Positions 45,645-55,024 of a DNA stretch of 64,000 nt are shown here, one piece after another. The position numbers were made by a program, and so were the translations under genes. The notes under the pieces are model-generated. The model did not search any database, was not told the DNA's origin, and saw only the letters and a list, made by a program, of their open reading frames with translations. The number at the start of each line of letters is the position of its first letter. Position 1 is the first letter of the stretch. Source of the stretch: Campylobacter hominis ATCC BAA-381 (lineage in GTDB: Bacteria; Campylobacterota; Campylobacteria; Campylobacterales; Campylobacteraceae); contig NC_009714.1 in assembly GCF_000017585.1 (NCBI RefSeq), positions 434,001 through 498,000 on the forward strand, in the 5' to 3' direction.

Positions 45645-45713
45645 TTCTAATCCTTGATTTAAATTTTGAAATTATATCCATTTTTTGATAAAATCAAGTA
45701 AAAAGGGCAAAAT

Positions 45714-46289
45714 TTGAAGATAGTTTGTGAAAAATTCAGTGTCATTAATGAGATTAAAAAATCAAAATTTATTGCCGTTATTTGCCCGTTTGATGATTTT
45801 AAAGCAGAGTTAAAAAATCTGCAAAAAGCTCACATCAAAGCAACTCACATTGTTTGGGCGTATAGATATTTAAACGAATTCAATCAAATCGTTGAAAATC
45901 AAAATGATGACTTTGAGCCCAAAAATAGTGCCGGAATACCCTGCTTAAATGCTTTAAGAGGAAGCGAGCTTATCAATACGGCTATTTTTGTAATTAGATA
46001 TTTCGGTGGAATTAAACTTGGAATAGGCGGAATTGTCAGAGCATATTCAAGCAGTGCAAATCTTGCTATAAAATCCGCAATTCTTAAAAAATTTGAAATA
46101 AAAAAAGAATTGAAATTTTTTGCGCCGTTTAGTGAAATTTCAAAAATTGAATATTTTTTTAAAATGCGAAATATTGAAATTTTAAAAAAATTTAATGAAA
46201 AAGGAGCTGAAATTTCAGCATTTTTAAATGAAACGGAAGCTTTAAAATTTAAAAATTTCAGTGAAAAATTAATAATTGAAATTTCATAA
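45714..46289 (+). CDS. YigZ/IMPACT family protein
   Basis: 191 residues, TTG start with AAGGG upstream. The family core is clear: KATHIVWAYRY, EPKNSAGIPCLNAL, and IRYFGGIKLGIGGIVRAYSS. The C-terminal part looks like the DUF1949 domain. The family is linked in other organisms to translation or stress responses, but its biochemical role is not settled. It is monocistronic between galU and the SYLF gene. Confidence 0.9.
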   Translation: MKIVCEKFSVINEIKKSKFIAVICPFDDFKAELKNLQKAHIKATHIVWAYRYLNEFNQIVENQNDDFEPKNSAGIPCLNALRGSELINTAIFVIRYFGGIKLGIGGIVRAYSSSANLAIKSAILKKFEIKKELKFFAPFSEISKIEYFFKMRNIEILKKFNEKGAEISAFLNETEALKFKNFSEKLIIEIS

Positions 46290-46340
46290 AGTATAAAGTT
46301 CTTTTAATATGTAAGATATTAAAATTTTTACTTGCAGTAT

Positions 46341-46369
46341 TCAAGCCAAGACCAAACTTCTTGGCTTGA
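46341..46369. terminator. bidirectional terminator between yigZ-like and SYLF genes
   Basis: TCAAGCCAAGA (46341-46351) pairs perfectly with TCTTGGCTTGA (46359-46369) around a 7-nt loop, between convergent genes. It is followed by TTTGTAAT on the plus strand; no long T run on either side. Confidence 0.7.
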
Positions 46370-46383
46370 TTTGTAATATAATT

Positions 46384-47124
46384 TTATTTATTTACAACAG
46401 GGACAGTTTTCGGCCAGCCTGCAGGTTTATTTTGAATTTTTCCGTAATATCTGTTGTCATTCAAATATTTTTTAAGAGTAGATTTGAAAATTTTAGAGTA
46501 TTTGTTGTCTCTTGGAGAATCATTTAAGATATCTTCATAATCATAAATTCTATCATAAAAATCATTTGTAAGCTGATCATCAATTGTAATTCTTCCTATA
46601 TCAAGAGATACACCAAGATAAACTCCTGTTACTTCTCCAGGACTTACAATCCAGGCTGAAATATCAGGTAAATCTGTAGCCGCTCCTCCTCTTTTACCTT
46701 CTACAACGCTTCCTGCTACATTAAGTTCAAGTGTGTCGGTACCGTTAAATATATCTTGATAAGATTTTGTTGTTTGAAACAACATTACAATATCACTTGT
46801 TTCATATCCTGCCTGAACTCCAACTCCAAAGCCGCGGTATTTTATAAAAAGAGGTGCAGACCAGTTTCCGTTTTCATCTTTTACACTGAAAACTCCATCT
46901 CCGTATTGAGTTGAAACTACAGCTGCACTTCTTTTTACATCCGTTAAAATTGCAACCGCTTTAGCATTTAATACTTTATCTGCAGGAATTGAGAAATTGT
47001 TGTCATGTGCAAATGAACTGATTACATTTGATGCAGCATAAAGTTCTTGATTTGCTGCTACATCGGCATTTGCTACATTTATACCGAAAAGAAGCAAAAC
47101 AGCAGTGAAAAATAATTTTTTCAT
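46384..47124 (-). CDS. SYLF (Ysc84/DUF500) domain periplasmic protein
   Basis: 246 residues, signal peptide ending in NANAD (residue 21). The middle has the SYLF pattern: KAVAILTDVKRSAAVVSTQY, then GFGVGVQAGYETSDIVMLF, then DTLELNVAGSVVEGKRGGAA, then GVYLGVSLDIGRITID. In eukaryotes and some bacteria the domain binds phosphoinositides or other lipids. A role at the outer membrane or in the periplasm is likely here but undefined. ATG has AAGGATAAAAA upstream. Confidence 0.85.
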   Translation of the reverse strand: MKKLFFTAVLLLFGINVANADVAANQELYAASNVISSFAHDNNFSIPADKVLNAKAVAILTDVKRSAAVVSTQYGDGVFSVKDENGNWSAPLFIKYRGFGVGVQAGYETSDIVMLFQTTKSYQDIFNGTDTLELNVAGSVVEGKRGGAATDLPDISAWIVSPGEVTGVYLGVSLDIGRITIDDQLTNDFYDRIYDYEDILNDSPRDNKYSKIFKSTLKKYLNDNRYYGKIQNKPAGWPKTVPVVNK

Positions 47125-47221
47125 TTTTTATCCTTATAAAATTGAAATTTCGCTATTATAGCAATAAATTATAGATTTTTAAATAAAAAATCAACAAAAT
47201 TTTAAAAAATTTGGGGAAAAT

Positions 47222-48037
47222 GTGAATAAATTACTGATTTTAATTATTTTTGTAACGAATTTGTTTTCTTTGGAAATAAAAAACGGAGACGTGCTTATTT
47301 TAAAAGCTCCAAAAGAAATTACCGGCGAACTTTATTTAGATAAAAAAAGAATTTTTTGGATTGCCGATCCTAACGATAAGAATCAAAATATAGCCATTTT
47401 GGCTGCTAACTATCGTCAAAAAAATGATATGGTTGCTAAAAGCTTTGTTAACGGAAAAACTGAAACTGAAATTTTAAAACTTATAAAAGGAAACTATAAA
47501 AGCGAAGAATTAAAAGTTGAGCCAAAAAAGGTAAATCCGCCAAAAAGCGCACTTATTCGCATAAAAAAAGAACTTGACGAAGCAAATAAAATTTATGCTG
47601 TAACTGAAAAAAAATATTTTTTTAATGCGCCGTTTATTATTCCTTTAAGTTCATACATAACATCGAATTTCGGAAATGCCCGCACATTCAATGGAAATTT
47701 GAAAAGCTATCATTCAGGAATCGATTACAGAGCCGTTATAGGAACCGAAATAATTGCTTCAAATGACGGAATAGTGCGAATTGCAAAAGATCGATATTAC
47801 GCAGGAAATTCTGTAGTCATAGATCATGGTGGTGGAATTTTTTCACAATATTATCATCTAAGTAAAATTTCAGTGCAACCAAACGAGCGTGTAAATCGCG
47901 GTCAAATCATCGGGCTTAGCGGGCAAAGCGGGCGTGTTACAGGCCCTCATTTACATTTTGGTATAGCAATAAACGGAATTAGCGTAAATCCATTAAGTTT
48001 TATAGAACAGTTTAATTCACTTGTTTTTGAACGATAA
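47222..48037 (+). CDS. M23 family peptidoglycan endopeptidase
   Basis: 271 residues, GTG start, signal peptide about 1-16. The C-terminal LytM domain has all metal and catalytic residues: His164 and Asp168 (HSGIDYR), His212 (YYHLS) and His245 (GPHLHFG). An N-terminal domain (about 20-110) carries a Bap/Ig-like fold seen in helical-shape peptidases. It probably cuts peptide cross-links in the cell wall. The domain layout recalls the Csd/Pgp endopeptidases, but the assignment is not firm. Confidence 0.9.
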   Translation: MNKLLILIIFVTNLFSLEIKNGDVLILKAPKEITGELYLDKKRIFWIADPNDKNQNIAILAANYRQKNDMVAKSFVNGKTETEILKLIKGNYKSEELKVEPKKVNPPKSALIRIKKELDEANKIYAVTEKKYFFNAPFIIPLSSYITSNFGNARTFNGNLKSYHSGIDYRAVIGTEIIASNDGIVRIAKDRYYAGNSVVIDHGGGIFSQYYHLSKISVQPNERVNRGQIIGLSGQSGRVTGPHLHFGIAINGISVNPLSFIEQFNSLVFER

Positions 48038-48103
48038 AATTTATTAACATTTTTTTCACATATTTTTCATAAAATGTATAAAACTTAAAAACAAGGAGTA
48101 AAA

Positions 48104-48547
48104 ATGAGAAAATCTTTTTTAATTTTAGTATGTGCTTTGGCGACTTCGCTTTGTGCTGCGGATTTCAGCGGAAAAAGCAGTGATGAACTTATAAAATCTT
48201 TAAACACAAAAGATCCTGTAGTTTTTGCCGATGCAATGTTCGAGCTTCGCAAACGAGTTGGCGAACAAAATAAAATTATTTTCAAAATGCGTAGCGCAAT
48301 GTGTGAACAGATGAGTTCAAAAACACCAGAAGAGCGCTTTAAATTTAAAGGCGAAGTTCATAAAGCGATGAGCGATAAAATAGAAAAACTCAGCTCAGGT
48401 GAAAAAGCCGAATTTTTTGAAAATATGGGCTTTTCAAAAAATATGAAAAACAATAAAAATTGCGGATGTAATTTTGATATGATGAATGATATGATGAACA
48501 ATTGTGCGCGTGCAAATGATTGTAGGAAGATGCCAAAATTCAAGTAA
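48104..48547 (+). CDS. DUF1104-type periplasmic protein
   Basis: 147 residues, signal peptide ending in CAADF near residue 19. Helical body with SGKSSDELIKSLNTKDPVVF, the sequence typical of DUF1104 proteins of Campylobacter and Helicobacter. The C-terminal 35 residues are rich in Cys, Met and Asn (KNCGCNFDMMNDMMNNC, then ANDCRKM), suggesting metal or redox sensing. It lies 9 nt before a response regulator and histidine kinase, so it may be their periplasmic sensor partner, a CpxP-like arrangement. This role is inferred. Confidence 0.75.
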   Translation: MRKSFLILVCALATSLCAADFSGKSSDELIKSLNTKDPVVFADAMFELRKRVGEQNKIIFKMRSAMCEQMSSKTPEERFKFKGEVHKAMSDKIEKLSSGEKAEFFENMGFSKNMKNNKNCGCNFDMMNDMMNNCARANDCRKMPKFK

Positions 48548-48556
48548 GGTTAAAAT

Positions 48557-49219
48557 TTGAACAGAATTCTTGTTTTAGAAGATGAAAATATGCTAAATGA
48601 GATGATTTGCGATTTTTTAGTCGCAAATCATTTTGAAGTAAAAAGTACTAAAAGCTATAATGAAGCGCTTGATTTGGCTTATGAACAAAATTTTGACTTA
48701 TGGATATTTGATGTCAAAATAATCGGCGGAAACGGTTTTAAACTTTTGGACGAGCTTCGTAAAAGCGGGAAAAATACGCCTTGTATTTTTACAACTTCAT
48801 TAAACGATATAAATGATTTAAATAAGGGTTTTTTATCAGGATGCGACGATTATCTTAAAAAGCCTTTTGAATTGGCTGAACTTTTACTCCGCATAAACAA
48901 TCTTTTGAGACGAAATTTTGCACACAAAAACTCACATATTGAAAAACTGTGCGATGGACTTGCTTTTGATATTTATGAAAAAAGATTGTTTAAAAACGGT
49001 GAGCCTGTAAATTTATCAAAGAAGGAAATGACTCTTTTGACTCTTCTTTTACAGAAAAAAAATAAAAGTGTAAGTAGAGAAGAAATTTATAGCGCAGTTT
49101 GGGATATTGATGAAATGCCAAGCGAATTAAGTCTTCGTGTTTATATCAGAAATTTGCGAAAAATTTTCGGAAAACACATTGTATCTATATCAAAGGTCGG
49201 TTACAGCTATGTCGTTTAA
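48557..49219 (+). CDS. OmpR-family response regulator
   Basis: 220 residues, TTG start with AAGG upstream. Receiver domain with acidic pair EDE (8-10), phosphoacceptor Asp52 (WIFDVKI), Thr in FTTSL and Lys in LKKPFE. A C-terminal winged helix follows (EMTLLTLLLQKKNKSVSREE, then LSLRVYIRNLRKIFG). It pairs with the kinase encoded next, overlapping by 11 nt. Targets are unknown. Confidence 0.93.
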   Translation: MNRILVLEDENMLNEMICDFLVANHFEVKSTKSYNEALDLAYEQNFDLWIFDVKIIGGNGFKLLDELRKSGKNTPCIFTTSLNDINDLNKGFLSGCDDYLKKPFELAELLLRINNLLRRNFAHKNSHIEKLCDGLAFDIYEKRLFKNGEPVNLSKKEMTLLTLLLQKKNKSVSREEIYSAVWDIDEMPSELSLRVYIRNLRKIFGKHIVSISKVGYSYVV

Positions 49220-50375
49220 AAAATATGGACTTCCAATCTTTGCTCTTTATATGCTTACGAGTATTATTTTACTTTCATTTTTTTGTTATTTTTATTATAA
49301 AACTTCAAATGAAAAACTTAAAATTCATATCAGCAAAGAATTAACTTCAATAATGGGTCAAATAGCTGTTTTGGCAAAATCTGACGAAATTTCAACCCTA
49401 AGTTTTAAAAAAATTGATGATGCGAAAATTTTAATTTTTGATATAACAAACCGAAATTTCATAAAAAAAGATTTTGATTTTGATTTAAACAGTTTAAAAT
49501 TTAAAAAGCACAAGCATGCTAAATATTTTATGCCAAACAACGAACAGTTTTTTATAAATGACGGTGAAATTTTTTTATATGAAAATTTACATTTCAATAA
49601 GATGAAAAATAATTATATTGTGCTTCTTAGAAGCAATGAATACAGTGAAGAGAAATTGGAAATTATAAGTAAAATCGTAACTATTTTTTTATGCAGCATT
49701 TTGTTTTTTTTAATTGTTTCATATTTTATCATTAAACTTTCTTTTAGACCTTTGATAGAAAAAATAAATTCATTAAATTCTTTTATAAAAGACACAACGC
49801 ACGAGATAAATACTCCGCTTAGCGTGATTTTAATGAGTATTGAGATGTTTGAAAATTATCCTGAAAAATATTTGTCAAATATCAAAATAGCCGCCAAAAC
49901 ACTTTCAAATCTTTATGAAAATTTAGTAAATTTAAATTTAAAAACAACACAAAATACTTTGGAAAATATTAATGTTAAAGAAATTTTAAATGAGCGAATA
50001 AAATATTTCAGTATAATGCTCGGTGAAAAAAATCTTAGCTTGAATACTGATTTAAGTGAAGTTTGGTTAAAAACGGACGAGTTTAAGTTTAAAAATATTT
50101 TTGATAATATTTTATCGAATGCTATAAAATACTGCGCCGAAAGAACTGAAATTTCTGTAATTTTATGTAAAAATTATTTTGAAATTTCAAATTTCGGAAA
50201 TGAAATTTCAAAAGAACAAAAATCAAAAATTTTTGAAAAATTTACACGTTTTAATGCTGAAAAAGGCGGTTTTGGAATAGGGCTAAGTTTAGTTAAAAAA
50301 TACTGCGATGAGCTTGGATTTAAAATTTCATGTGAAAGTAAAAATCAGAAAACTTCGTTTCGCGTAAAATTTTAA
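49209..50375 (+). CDS. sensor histidine kinase
   Basis: 388 residues from ATG 49209, which overlaps the response-regulator stop. Two membrane helices (about 8-30 and 157-176) flank a periplasmic domain of about 125 residues. The H-box is THEINTPLSVIL with His198, the N-box DNILSNAIKY, and the G-box GFGIGLSLVKKYC. No HAMP domain is obvious. The signal is unknown; the adjacent Cys/Met-rich DUF1104 protein hints at metal or redox stress. Confidence 0.92.
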   Translation: MSFKKYGLPIFALYMLTSIILLSFFCYFYYKTSNEKLKIHISKELTSIMGQIAVLAKSDEISTLSFKKIDDAKILIFDITNRNFIKKDFDFDLNSLKFKKHKHAKYFMPNNEQFFINDGEIFLYENLHFNKMKNNYIVLLRSNEYSEEKLEIISKIVTIFLCSILFFLIVSYFIIKLSFRPLIEKINSLNSFIKDTTHEINTPLSVILMSIEMFENYPEKYLSNIKIAAKTLSNLYENLVNLNLKTTQNTLENINVKEILNERIKYFSIMLGEKNLSLNTDLSEVWLKTDEFKFKNIFDNILSNAIKYCAERTEISVILCKNYFEISNFGNEISKEQKSKIFEKFTRFNAEKGGFGIGLSLVKKYCDELGFKISCESKNQKTSFRVKF

Positions 50376-50376
50376 A

Positions 50377-51714
50377 TTAGCCCCAAATTTGATTTATAAA
50401 AATAATAATTATACAAATAGGCACGACAAATCTTAAAAAATTTATCCAAATTGTAAAGCCTTTTTCGCCCATTTCAGTCGTGTAAAGTCTTTTTAAATCT
50501 GTTTTTCGCATTATAAATCCTACAAATATAGTTGTCATCATCGCTCCAAGCGGAAGCATCAAATTTTGACTTACAAAATCTAAAATATCAAAAAAACTTT
50601 TGCCAAAAAATGTGAATGTGGCTCCGGCGTCTTTTTGTATGGATAAAAGCGCACTCAAACTTAATACAAATACGCCTATTGCCGAAATTATGACGGCTTT
50701 TAGGCGCGAAATTTTATAAGAGTTTATAAGATAAAATACAAAAGGCTCAATCATCGAAATTGCCGATGTAATGCCTGCAAAAAACAGCGAAATAAAAAAT
50801 AAAACCGCTAGAACGTTGCCGATAAATCCAAGTTTTGCAAAAAGGCTGGTTAAACTTACAAAAACGAGTCCTACACCTTGTTCGCCCGGATTCGCGTCAA
50901 ATTCAAAAACAAATGTGAAAACAACAAGTCCTACCATAAGACCGATTAAAATATTTATAAAAACAATGCTTATTGAACTTTTTACGATATTTGCGCTTTC
51001 GCCAAGATTTGCCGCGTATGTCGTAATACAGCCGATTCCTATGCAAAGAGTAAAAAATGCAAGTCCAAGCGCATTTAAAACTACACTGAAATCAATCTTT
51101 GAAAAATCAGGCGTAAATAAAAAAACTGCAGCTTTGCTAAAACCGTCCATAAAGCAGGAATAAATCAACATAATAAGTAAAAGTATGAAAAGTAGCGGCA
51201 TCATATAAATATTCAGTTTTTCAATTCCGCTTTTTATACCACGCGCAACGACTGCAAATGTAGATAAAAATGCAATTAAATAAAAAAACAGATTTGCTTT
51301 AAATGAGTTTGTAATGAAATTTTCAAAATTTTCTCCGGCTAAAGCTGTCGTGCTAGGCAAACTTGCAAATGAAACGGCGATATATCTTATAACCCAACCC
51401 AAAATTATCAAATAAAACGCCAAAACAAAAATTCCTGCAATCATAAAAAATCCTGCGAATTTCCATTTATCGCCATTTTTCGGCGCAAGAATTTTATAAG
51501 CATTCACGGGATCCTTGCCGCTTAATCTTCCCATCGCCATTTCTGCTAAAAATACGCTAAAACCGATAGTAAGCGTAAGAATTAAATATAAAAATACAAA
51601 AGCGCTTCCGCCACTGCTTCCTACAAGAGTAGGAAATTTAAAAGCATTACCAAGACCTACGGCGCCGCCTGCCACTGCTAAAATAAAACCTATTTTGCTA
51701 AATTTTTCATTCAT
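50377..51714 (-). CDS. sodium-dependent (NSS/SNF family) transporter
   Basis: 445 residues and 11-12 membrane helices. The family signature is at the N-terminus (GAVGLGNAFKFPTLVGSSGG, the unwound TM1 sodium site), with YPLLL replaced by FVFLYL, and the later motif TLCIGIGCITTYA. Prokaryotic members such as LeuT and MhsT take up amino acids or tryptophan-like substrates with sodium. The substrate here cannot be assigned. Its stop lies 1 nt from the kinase stop on the other strand. Confidence 0.92.
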   Translation of the reverse strand: MNEKFSKIGFILAVAGGAVGLGNAFKFPTLVGSSGGSAFVFLYLILTLTIGFSVFLAEMAMGRLSGKDPVNAYKILAPKNGDKWKFAGFFMIAGIFVLAFYLIILGWVIRYIAVSFASLPSTTALAGENFENFITNSFKANLFFYLIAFLSTFAVVARGIKSGIEKLNIYMMPLLFILLLIMLIYSCFMDGFSKAAVFLFTPDFSKIDFSVVLNALGLAFFTLCIGIGCITTYAANLGESANIVKSSISIVFINILIGLMVGLVVFTFVFEFDANPGEQGVGLVFVSLTSLFAKLGFIGNVLAVLFFISLFFAGITSAISMIEPFVFYLINSYKISRLKAVIISAIGVFVLSLSALLSIQKDAGATFTFFGKSFFDILDFVSQNLMLPLGAMMTTIFVGFIMRKTDLKRLYTTEMGEKGFTIWINFLRFVVPICIIIIFINQIWG

Positions 51715-51853
51715 TTTTTTGCCATTTTAATAAAATTTTAAGCTGGAATTTTAGCCGATTTTGGCTTAAAATTTGTTTTTTATAAATATTGATTTTACGT
51801 GAAAACTAAATTTTGTAAACCTAATTTTTAAGAAATTTTGCTAAAATCGCGGA

Positions 51854-52240
51854 ATGAATGCTTTAAATTTAACACTTATTTTTGCTTGTTGCGAAATTTT
51901 AGATATTTATTTTAATCACAAAAATAATGTTAGCGAAATGCTTGACGGATATGTTCAAAAATTCAAACAAAACAGTGTGCTGTTTTTTGCTATGCAGTTC
52001 AGCTTTATTTTTCTTACTTTTTGCGTATTTTATTTACAAATCGGAACGCTTTTTATTTTGCTGATTTTTTATTTTTTAGATGTGATAAGCAAGATTGTGT
52101 TTATAAAAAAAATCGAAAATAACGATCTTGACGATGAAACAAAAAGAATTTTGGATAATGGTATGGAAATTCCGCTTTACGTTCGTTTTGGTCTGTCTTT
52201 TATGATGTGTTATCTGTTTTATATTTGCATTATCTGGTGA
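51854..52240 (+). CDS. hypothetical membrane protein
   Basis: 128 residues with three or four hydrophobic helices (about 4-16, 44-65, 66-82, 108-127) and a charged loop (KKIENNDLDDETKRILDNGM). The ATG is 4 nt after CGGA, and the leader looks very short. I do not recognise the family; it resembles small conserved Campylobacter membrane proteins. Confidence 0.7.
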   Translation: MNALNLTLIFACCEILDIYFNHKNNVSEMLDGYVQKFKQNSVLFFAMQFSFIFLTFCVFYLQIGTLFILLIFYFLDVISKIVFIKKIENNDLDDETKRILDNGMEIPLYVRFGLSFMMCYLFYICIIW

Positions 52241-52693
52241 AATTTTAACATTTTAAATTATTAAAAATTTAACTGCGCGCTGAAATTTTAAAAATTACAA
52301 ATGAGAAAAATAATTAATATAAATTTATCAAGATATCAAAGTTTTTATCAGGTGATTTATTATTAAAGCGGAAATTTTTAGATAAGTTTTATTTATTGTG
52401 TTTTTGATTTTCAGACAAGTATAAAATAAGCAAAAATTATTTTTAATAATTTAAAAAGCCCTAAAGGCTATAGTTTTAAATTTTTATCGGCTGTTTTTGA
52501 AATAATAAAAATTTATAAAAATGCTTTTTTGCCGATGTTTGAAATTTGAATTTAAATTGAAAAATATTTTTATGCAAAATAGAAAATTCAATTTAAAATT
52601 ACTTTTTATACAAGTTTATTTGATTAAATTTAATTGCTTGAAATAGTTTAAAAATTCTTTTAATTTTTTAATGAAATTTATATATAATTAAAA
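52241..52693. other. AT-rich intergenic region, no gene seen
   Basis: 453 nt without a credible ORF on either strand. A weak AGCC/GGCT hairpin (about 52458-52472) is the only GC-containing structure. It lies between two genes that converge here, so it holds at least one transcript end, but no clear terminator is visible. Confidence 0.5.
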
Positions 52694-53626
52694 TCAGGAA
52701 ATTTCAAAAAATTGTTTGATTTTATCGCGCATTTTTTCAGCGTTTGTTATTGTGTTTATTTCGCATCGAAAATTCGTAGCGTCCGCATAGCCTTTTGAAT
52801 ATTCGTGCAGATGTTTGCGAAATATCACCGCTCCGTGATCGCCGTAAAATTTTATCATCTCATCGAAATGAGCTAAAATTATCTCTTTTTTTATTTTTTC
52901 ATCAACCGCAACTGTTTTTTGATTTTTTATTTCATAAAATACCCAAGGATTGCCGATTGTAGCCCTTCCTATCATAAGAGCGTCCGCTTTTGTCAGGTTT
53001 AAAATTTGATTTGCATTTTGTGAGTTTATGTTGCCGTTTGCTATAAGCGGAATTTTTACTGCGCTTTTTGCAGCAGCGATTGCTTCATAATCAGGTTTTG
53101 CCGAATATCCTCCGGCTCTTGTTCTAGCGTGCATTGCTATAAAATCGGCTCCTGCATTTTGAACGGCAAGCGCAATGTTGACCGGATTTTTTGTATCAAA
53201 GCCAAGCCTTACTTTTGCGCTTGTATATTTTTTGTTGCTTGTTTTTTTGATGATTTCTATTAGTTTTGAAAGCAGATCCAAATTTTGTAAAAGCGCTGAA
53301 CCGGCATTTTGTCGCACTACTTTTGGTACGGGACAGCCGCAATTTAGATCAATTCCGTCAATTCCGTCAATTTTATTTAAAATTTCAACTGCTTGTTTTA
53401 TGATTTTCGGATCGCTTCCTGCGATTTGCACAAAATATGGTGTTTCATTTTCGCTTTTTTTTATCATTTTTAAAGATTTTTCAGAGCAAAAAACAAGAGC
53501 GTTCGCACTTATCATTTCGCTAACGGTAGCATCGCAACCAAAGCGTTTGACAACTGATCTGAGCGGAAGATCGGAAAAACCGGCAAGCGGAGCTAAAAAA
53601 AGCGGATGATTTTTAAAGGAAAACAT
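52694..53626 (-). CDS. dusB: tRNA-dihydrouridine synthase (DusB-type)
   Basis: 310 residues. FMN-dependent reduction of uridines in tRNA. TIM-barrel start LAPLAGFSDLPLRSVVKRFG, active-site Cys in DLNCGCPVPKV, RTRAGGYS, and FMN-phosphate loop GRATIGNPWVF. The length and motifs match bacterial Dus; the B subtype is my best guess. It begins the dus-membrane protein-dksA-like-rlmH-accD order also known in C. jejuni. Confidence 0.9.
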   Translation of the reverse strand: MFSFKNHPLFLAPLAGFSDLPLRSVVKRFGCDATVSEMISANALVFCSEKSLKMIKKSENETPYFVQIAGSDPKIIKQAVEILNKIDGIDGIDLNCGCPVPKVVRQNAGSALLQNLDLLSKLIEIIKKTSNKKYTSAKVRLGFDTKNPVNIALAVQNAGADFIAMHARTRAGGYSAKPDYEAIAAAKSAVKIPLIANGNINSQNANQILNLTKADALMIGRATIGNPWVFYEIKNQKTVAVDEKIKKEIILAHFDEMIKFYGDHGAVIFRKHLHEYSKGYADATNFRCEINTITNAEKMRDKIKQFFEIS

Positions 53627-53658
53627 AAAATTTAAGGGCTTAAAAGCCCTTTTTTGAT

Positions 53659-54651
53659 TTATATTACTAGCGAAGCCGGGACTTTTTTGCCGTTGTCGCG
53701 CAAAAATAGTAAAAGCTCGAATTTTTCGTGCTCACCGCTATCGCTTGAGTTTATTTGTTCTCTTAATTCATCTAACATTCCGATTTCGTAAAGAACATAA
53801 AGATAAGCTTCATTTGCATTTGAATTTTCGTTTTTAAGACGTTCAAAGATTGCTTTATAAACATTCGGTTCAAAAGATTTTTCCAATTTTTTAGCTAAAT
53901 CCAAAAAGTTGTCTTCGGTAAAATTCTTATTATTCATAAGTTCAAATAGGTCATCTTTTGAAATTTCAATTTTACTATTTACAAATCTGTTTAAGATTAT
54001 GTTTATTTGATCTATTTTTTCAGGCACGCCGTGTTTTTTTATTTCCAAAAATGTGTCGCTTTCAAGTAGAGTTTTATATGCTTCGTCATTTAAAATCTCT
54101 ATCGGTTCTTTTTGTTTTAAAATTTCACGCGCATAAAGTGGGTCCGCTTTAAGCTTATTTAACTCATTTTTGATATAAAGTTTGTTCGTGCGTGGAAGTT
54201 TGTATTTTTTAAGCTCAATTACTTCGCCGGAATTGATTTTTTTTATATCTTCCACAATATTTTTTAAATTTTCATTACTGATATTTATTGCTCCGAAATT
54301 CCATGGGCTTAGTGTTTGTGTAATTTCGCAGGCGTCTTTGAAATAATCGGTTTTAAACTCTTTATTTGTTTCAAGTCCTAGCAAAACTTCTTTGCTGAGT
54401 GCTTCATAAGTTTTCATATCTTTGTTTATGGCTCTTCTTGCGCTATAGTATGAAATAGAATTGAAAATCAAATGTAGAATCGCTAATATTGCATAAATAC
54501 CAACCGCTAGAGCAAACCAGAGTGCAATCGGCAAATTTAACTCAAATCCGAAAATATTTAATGTATAGCTGCCGCTTTCTTGTGTAAAAGCAGCGACTGC
54601 GACTACACCTATATAAATAAGCGAATATATAAAAAACTGTTTGATTTTCAT
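53659..54651 (-). CDS. hypothetical membrane protein
   Basis: 330 residues. Two N-terminal membrane helices (about 5-25 and 38-65) are followed by a long soluble helical region. The topology resembles proteins conserved in Campylobacter between dus and the dksA-like gene. No catalytic motif is visible. It is 10 nt after the dksA-like gene and 32 nt before dusB, so co-transcribed. Confidence 0.8.
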   Translation of the reverse strand: MKIKQFFIYSLIYIGVVAVAAFTQESGSYTLNIFGFELNLPIALWFALAVGIYAILAILHLIFNSISYYSARRAINKDMKTYEALSKEVLLGLETNKEFKTDYFKDACEITQTLSPWNFGAINISNENLKNIVEDIKKINSGEVIELKKYKLPRTNKLYIKNELNKLKADPLYAREILKQKEPIEILNDEAYKTLLESDTFLEIKKHGVPEKIDQINIILNRFVNSKIEISKDDLFELMNNKNFTEDNFLDLAKKLEKSFEPNVYKAIFERLKNENSNANEAYLYVLYEIGMLDELREQINSSDSGEHEKFELLLFLRDNGKKVPASLVI

Positions 54652-54661
54652 TTTTGCTCCT

Positions 54662-55015
54662 TTATTTTTTTTGTTTTTCTATGATCTCTCTGCATGTTAT
54701 ACAATATCTTGCTTGCGGTTTTGCTTTTAGACGATCTATGCTGATTTCATCTTCGCACATTTCGCAAATTCCGTAAGTGCCGTTTTCTATTTTTTTTAGG
54801 GCAAGTTCAATTTTTTCCAATTCATAACGTTGCTTTGAGCTTAGCGAATATTCCAAATTTGAATCTGTATTCATACTTGCTACATCAAATTCATCGGCAG
54901 CATTATTAGAACGTAATTCAGCAACCTCATTTACCGAATCGTTTATATTTTTCTTTATTTGTTCTTTTCTTTCTTCAAGAAGCTTTCGAAAAAATTTTAA
55001 TTCCGTCTTTTTCAC
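54662..55015 (-). CDS. DksA/TraR-family zinc finger protein
   Basis: 117 residues, start ATG 55015. A coiled coil (about 5-85) with the acidic tip NAADEFDVASMN, and a C-terminal zinc finger CX2C-X17-CX2C (YGICEMCEDEI and ARYCITCRE). This is the DksA architecture; such proteins enter the RNA polymerase secondary channel and, with ppGpp, adjust rRNA and stress transcription. The Campylobacter protein is known as DksA-like; I use the family name only. Confidence 0.9.
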   Translation of the reverse strand: MKKTELKFFRKLLEERKEQIKKNINDSVNEVAELRSNNAADEFDVASMNTDSNLEYSLSSKQRYELEKIELALKKIENGTYGICEMCEDEISIDRLKAKPQARYCITCREIIEKQKK

Positions 55016-55024
55016 TATTATCCT

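Noticed and set aside
49137-49208. Kinase start at 49137
   Set aside because: The extra 24 residues lie inside the response regulator and are not kinase-like; ATG 49209 leads straight into the first membrane helix.
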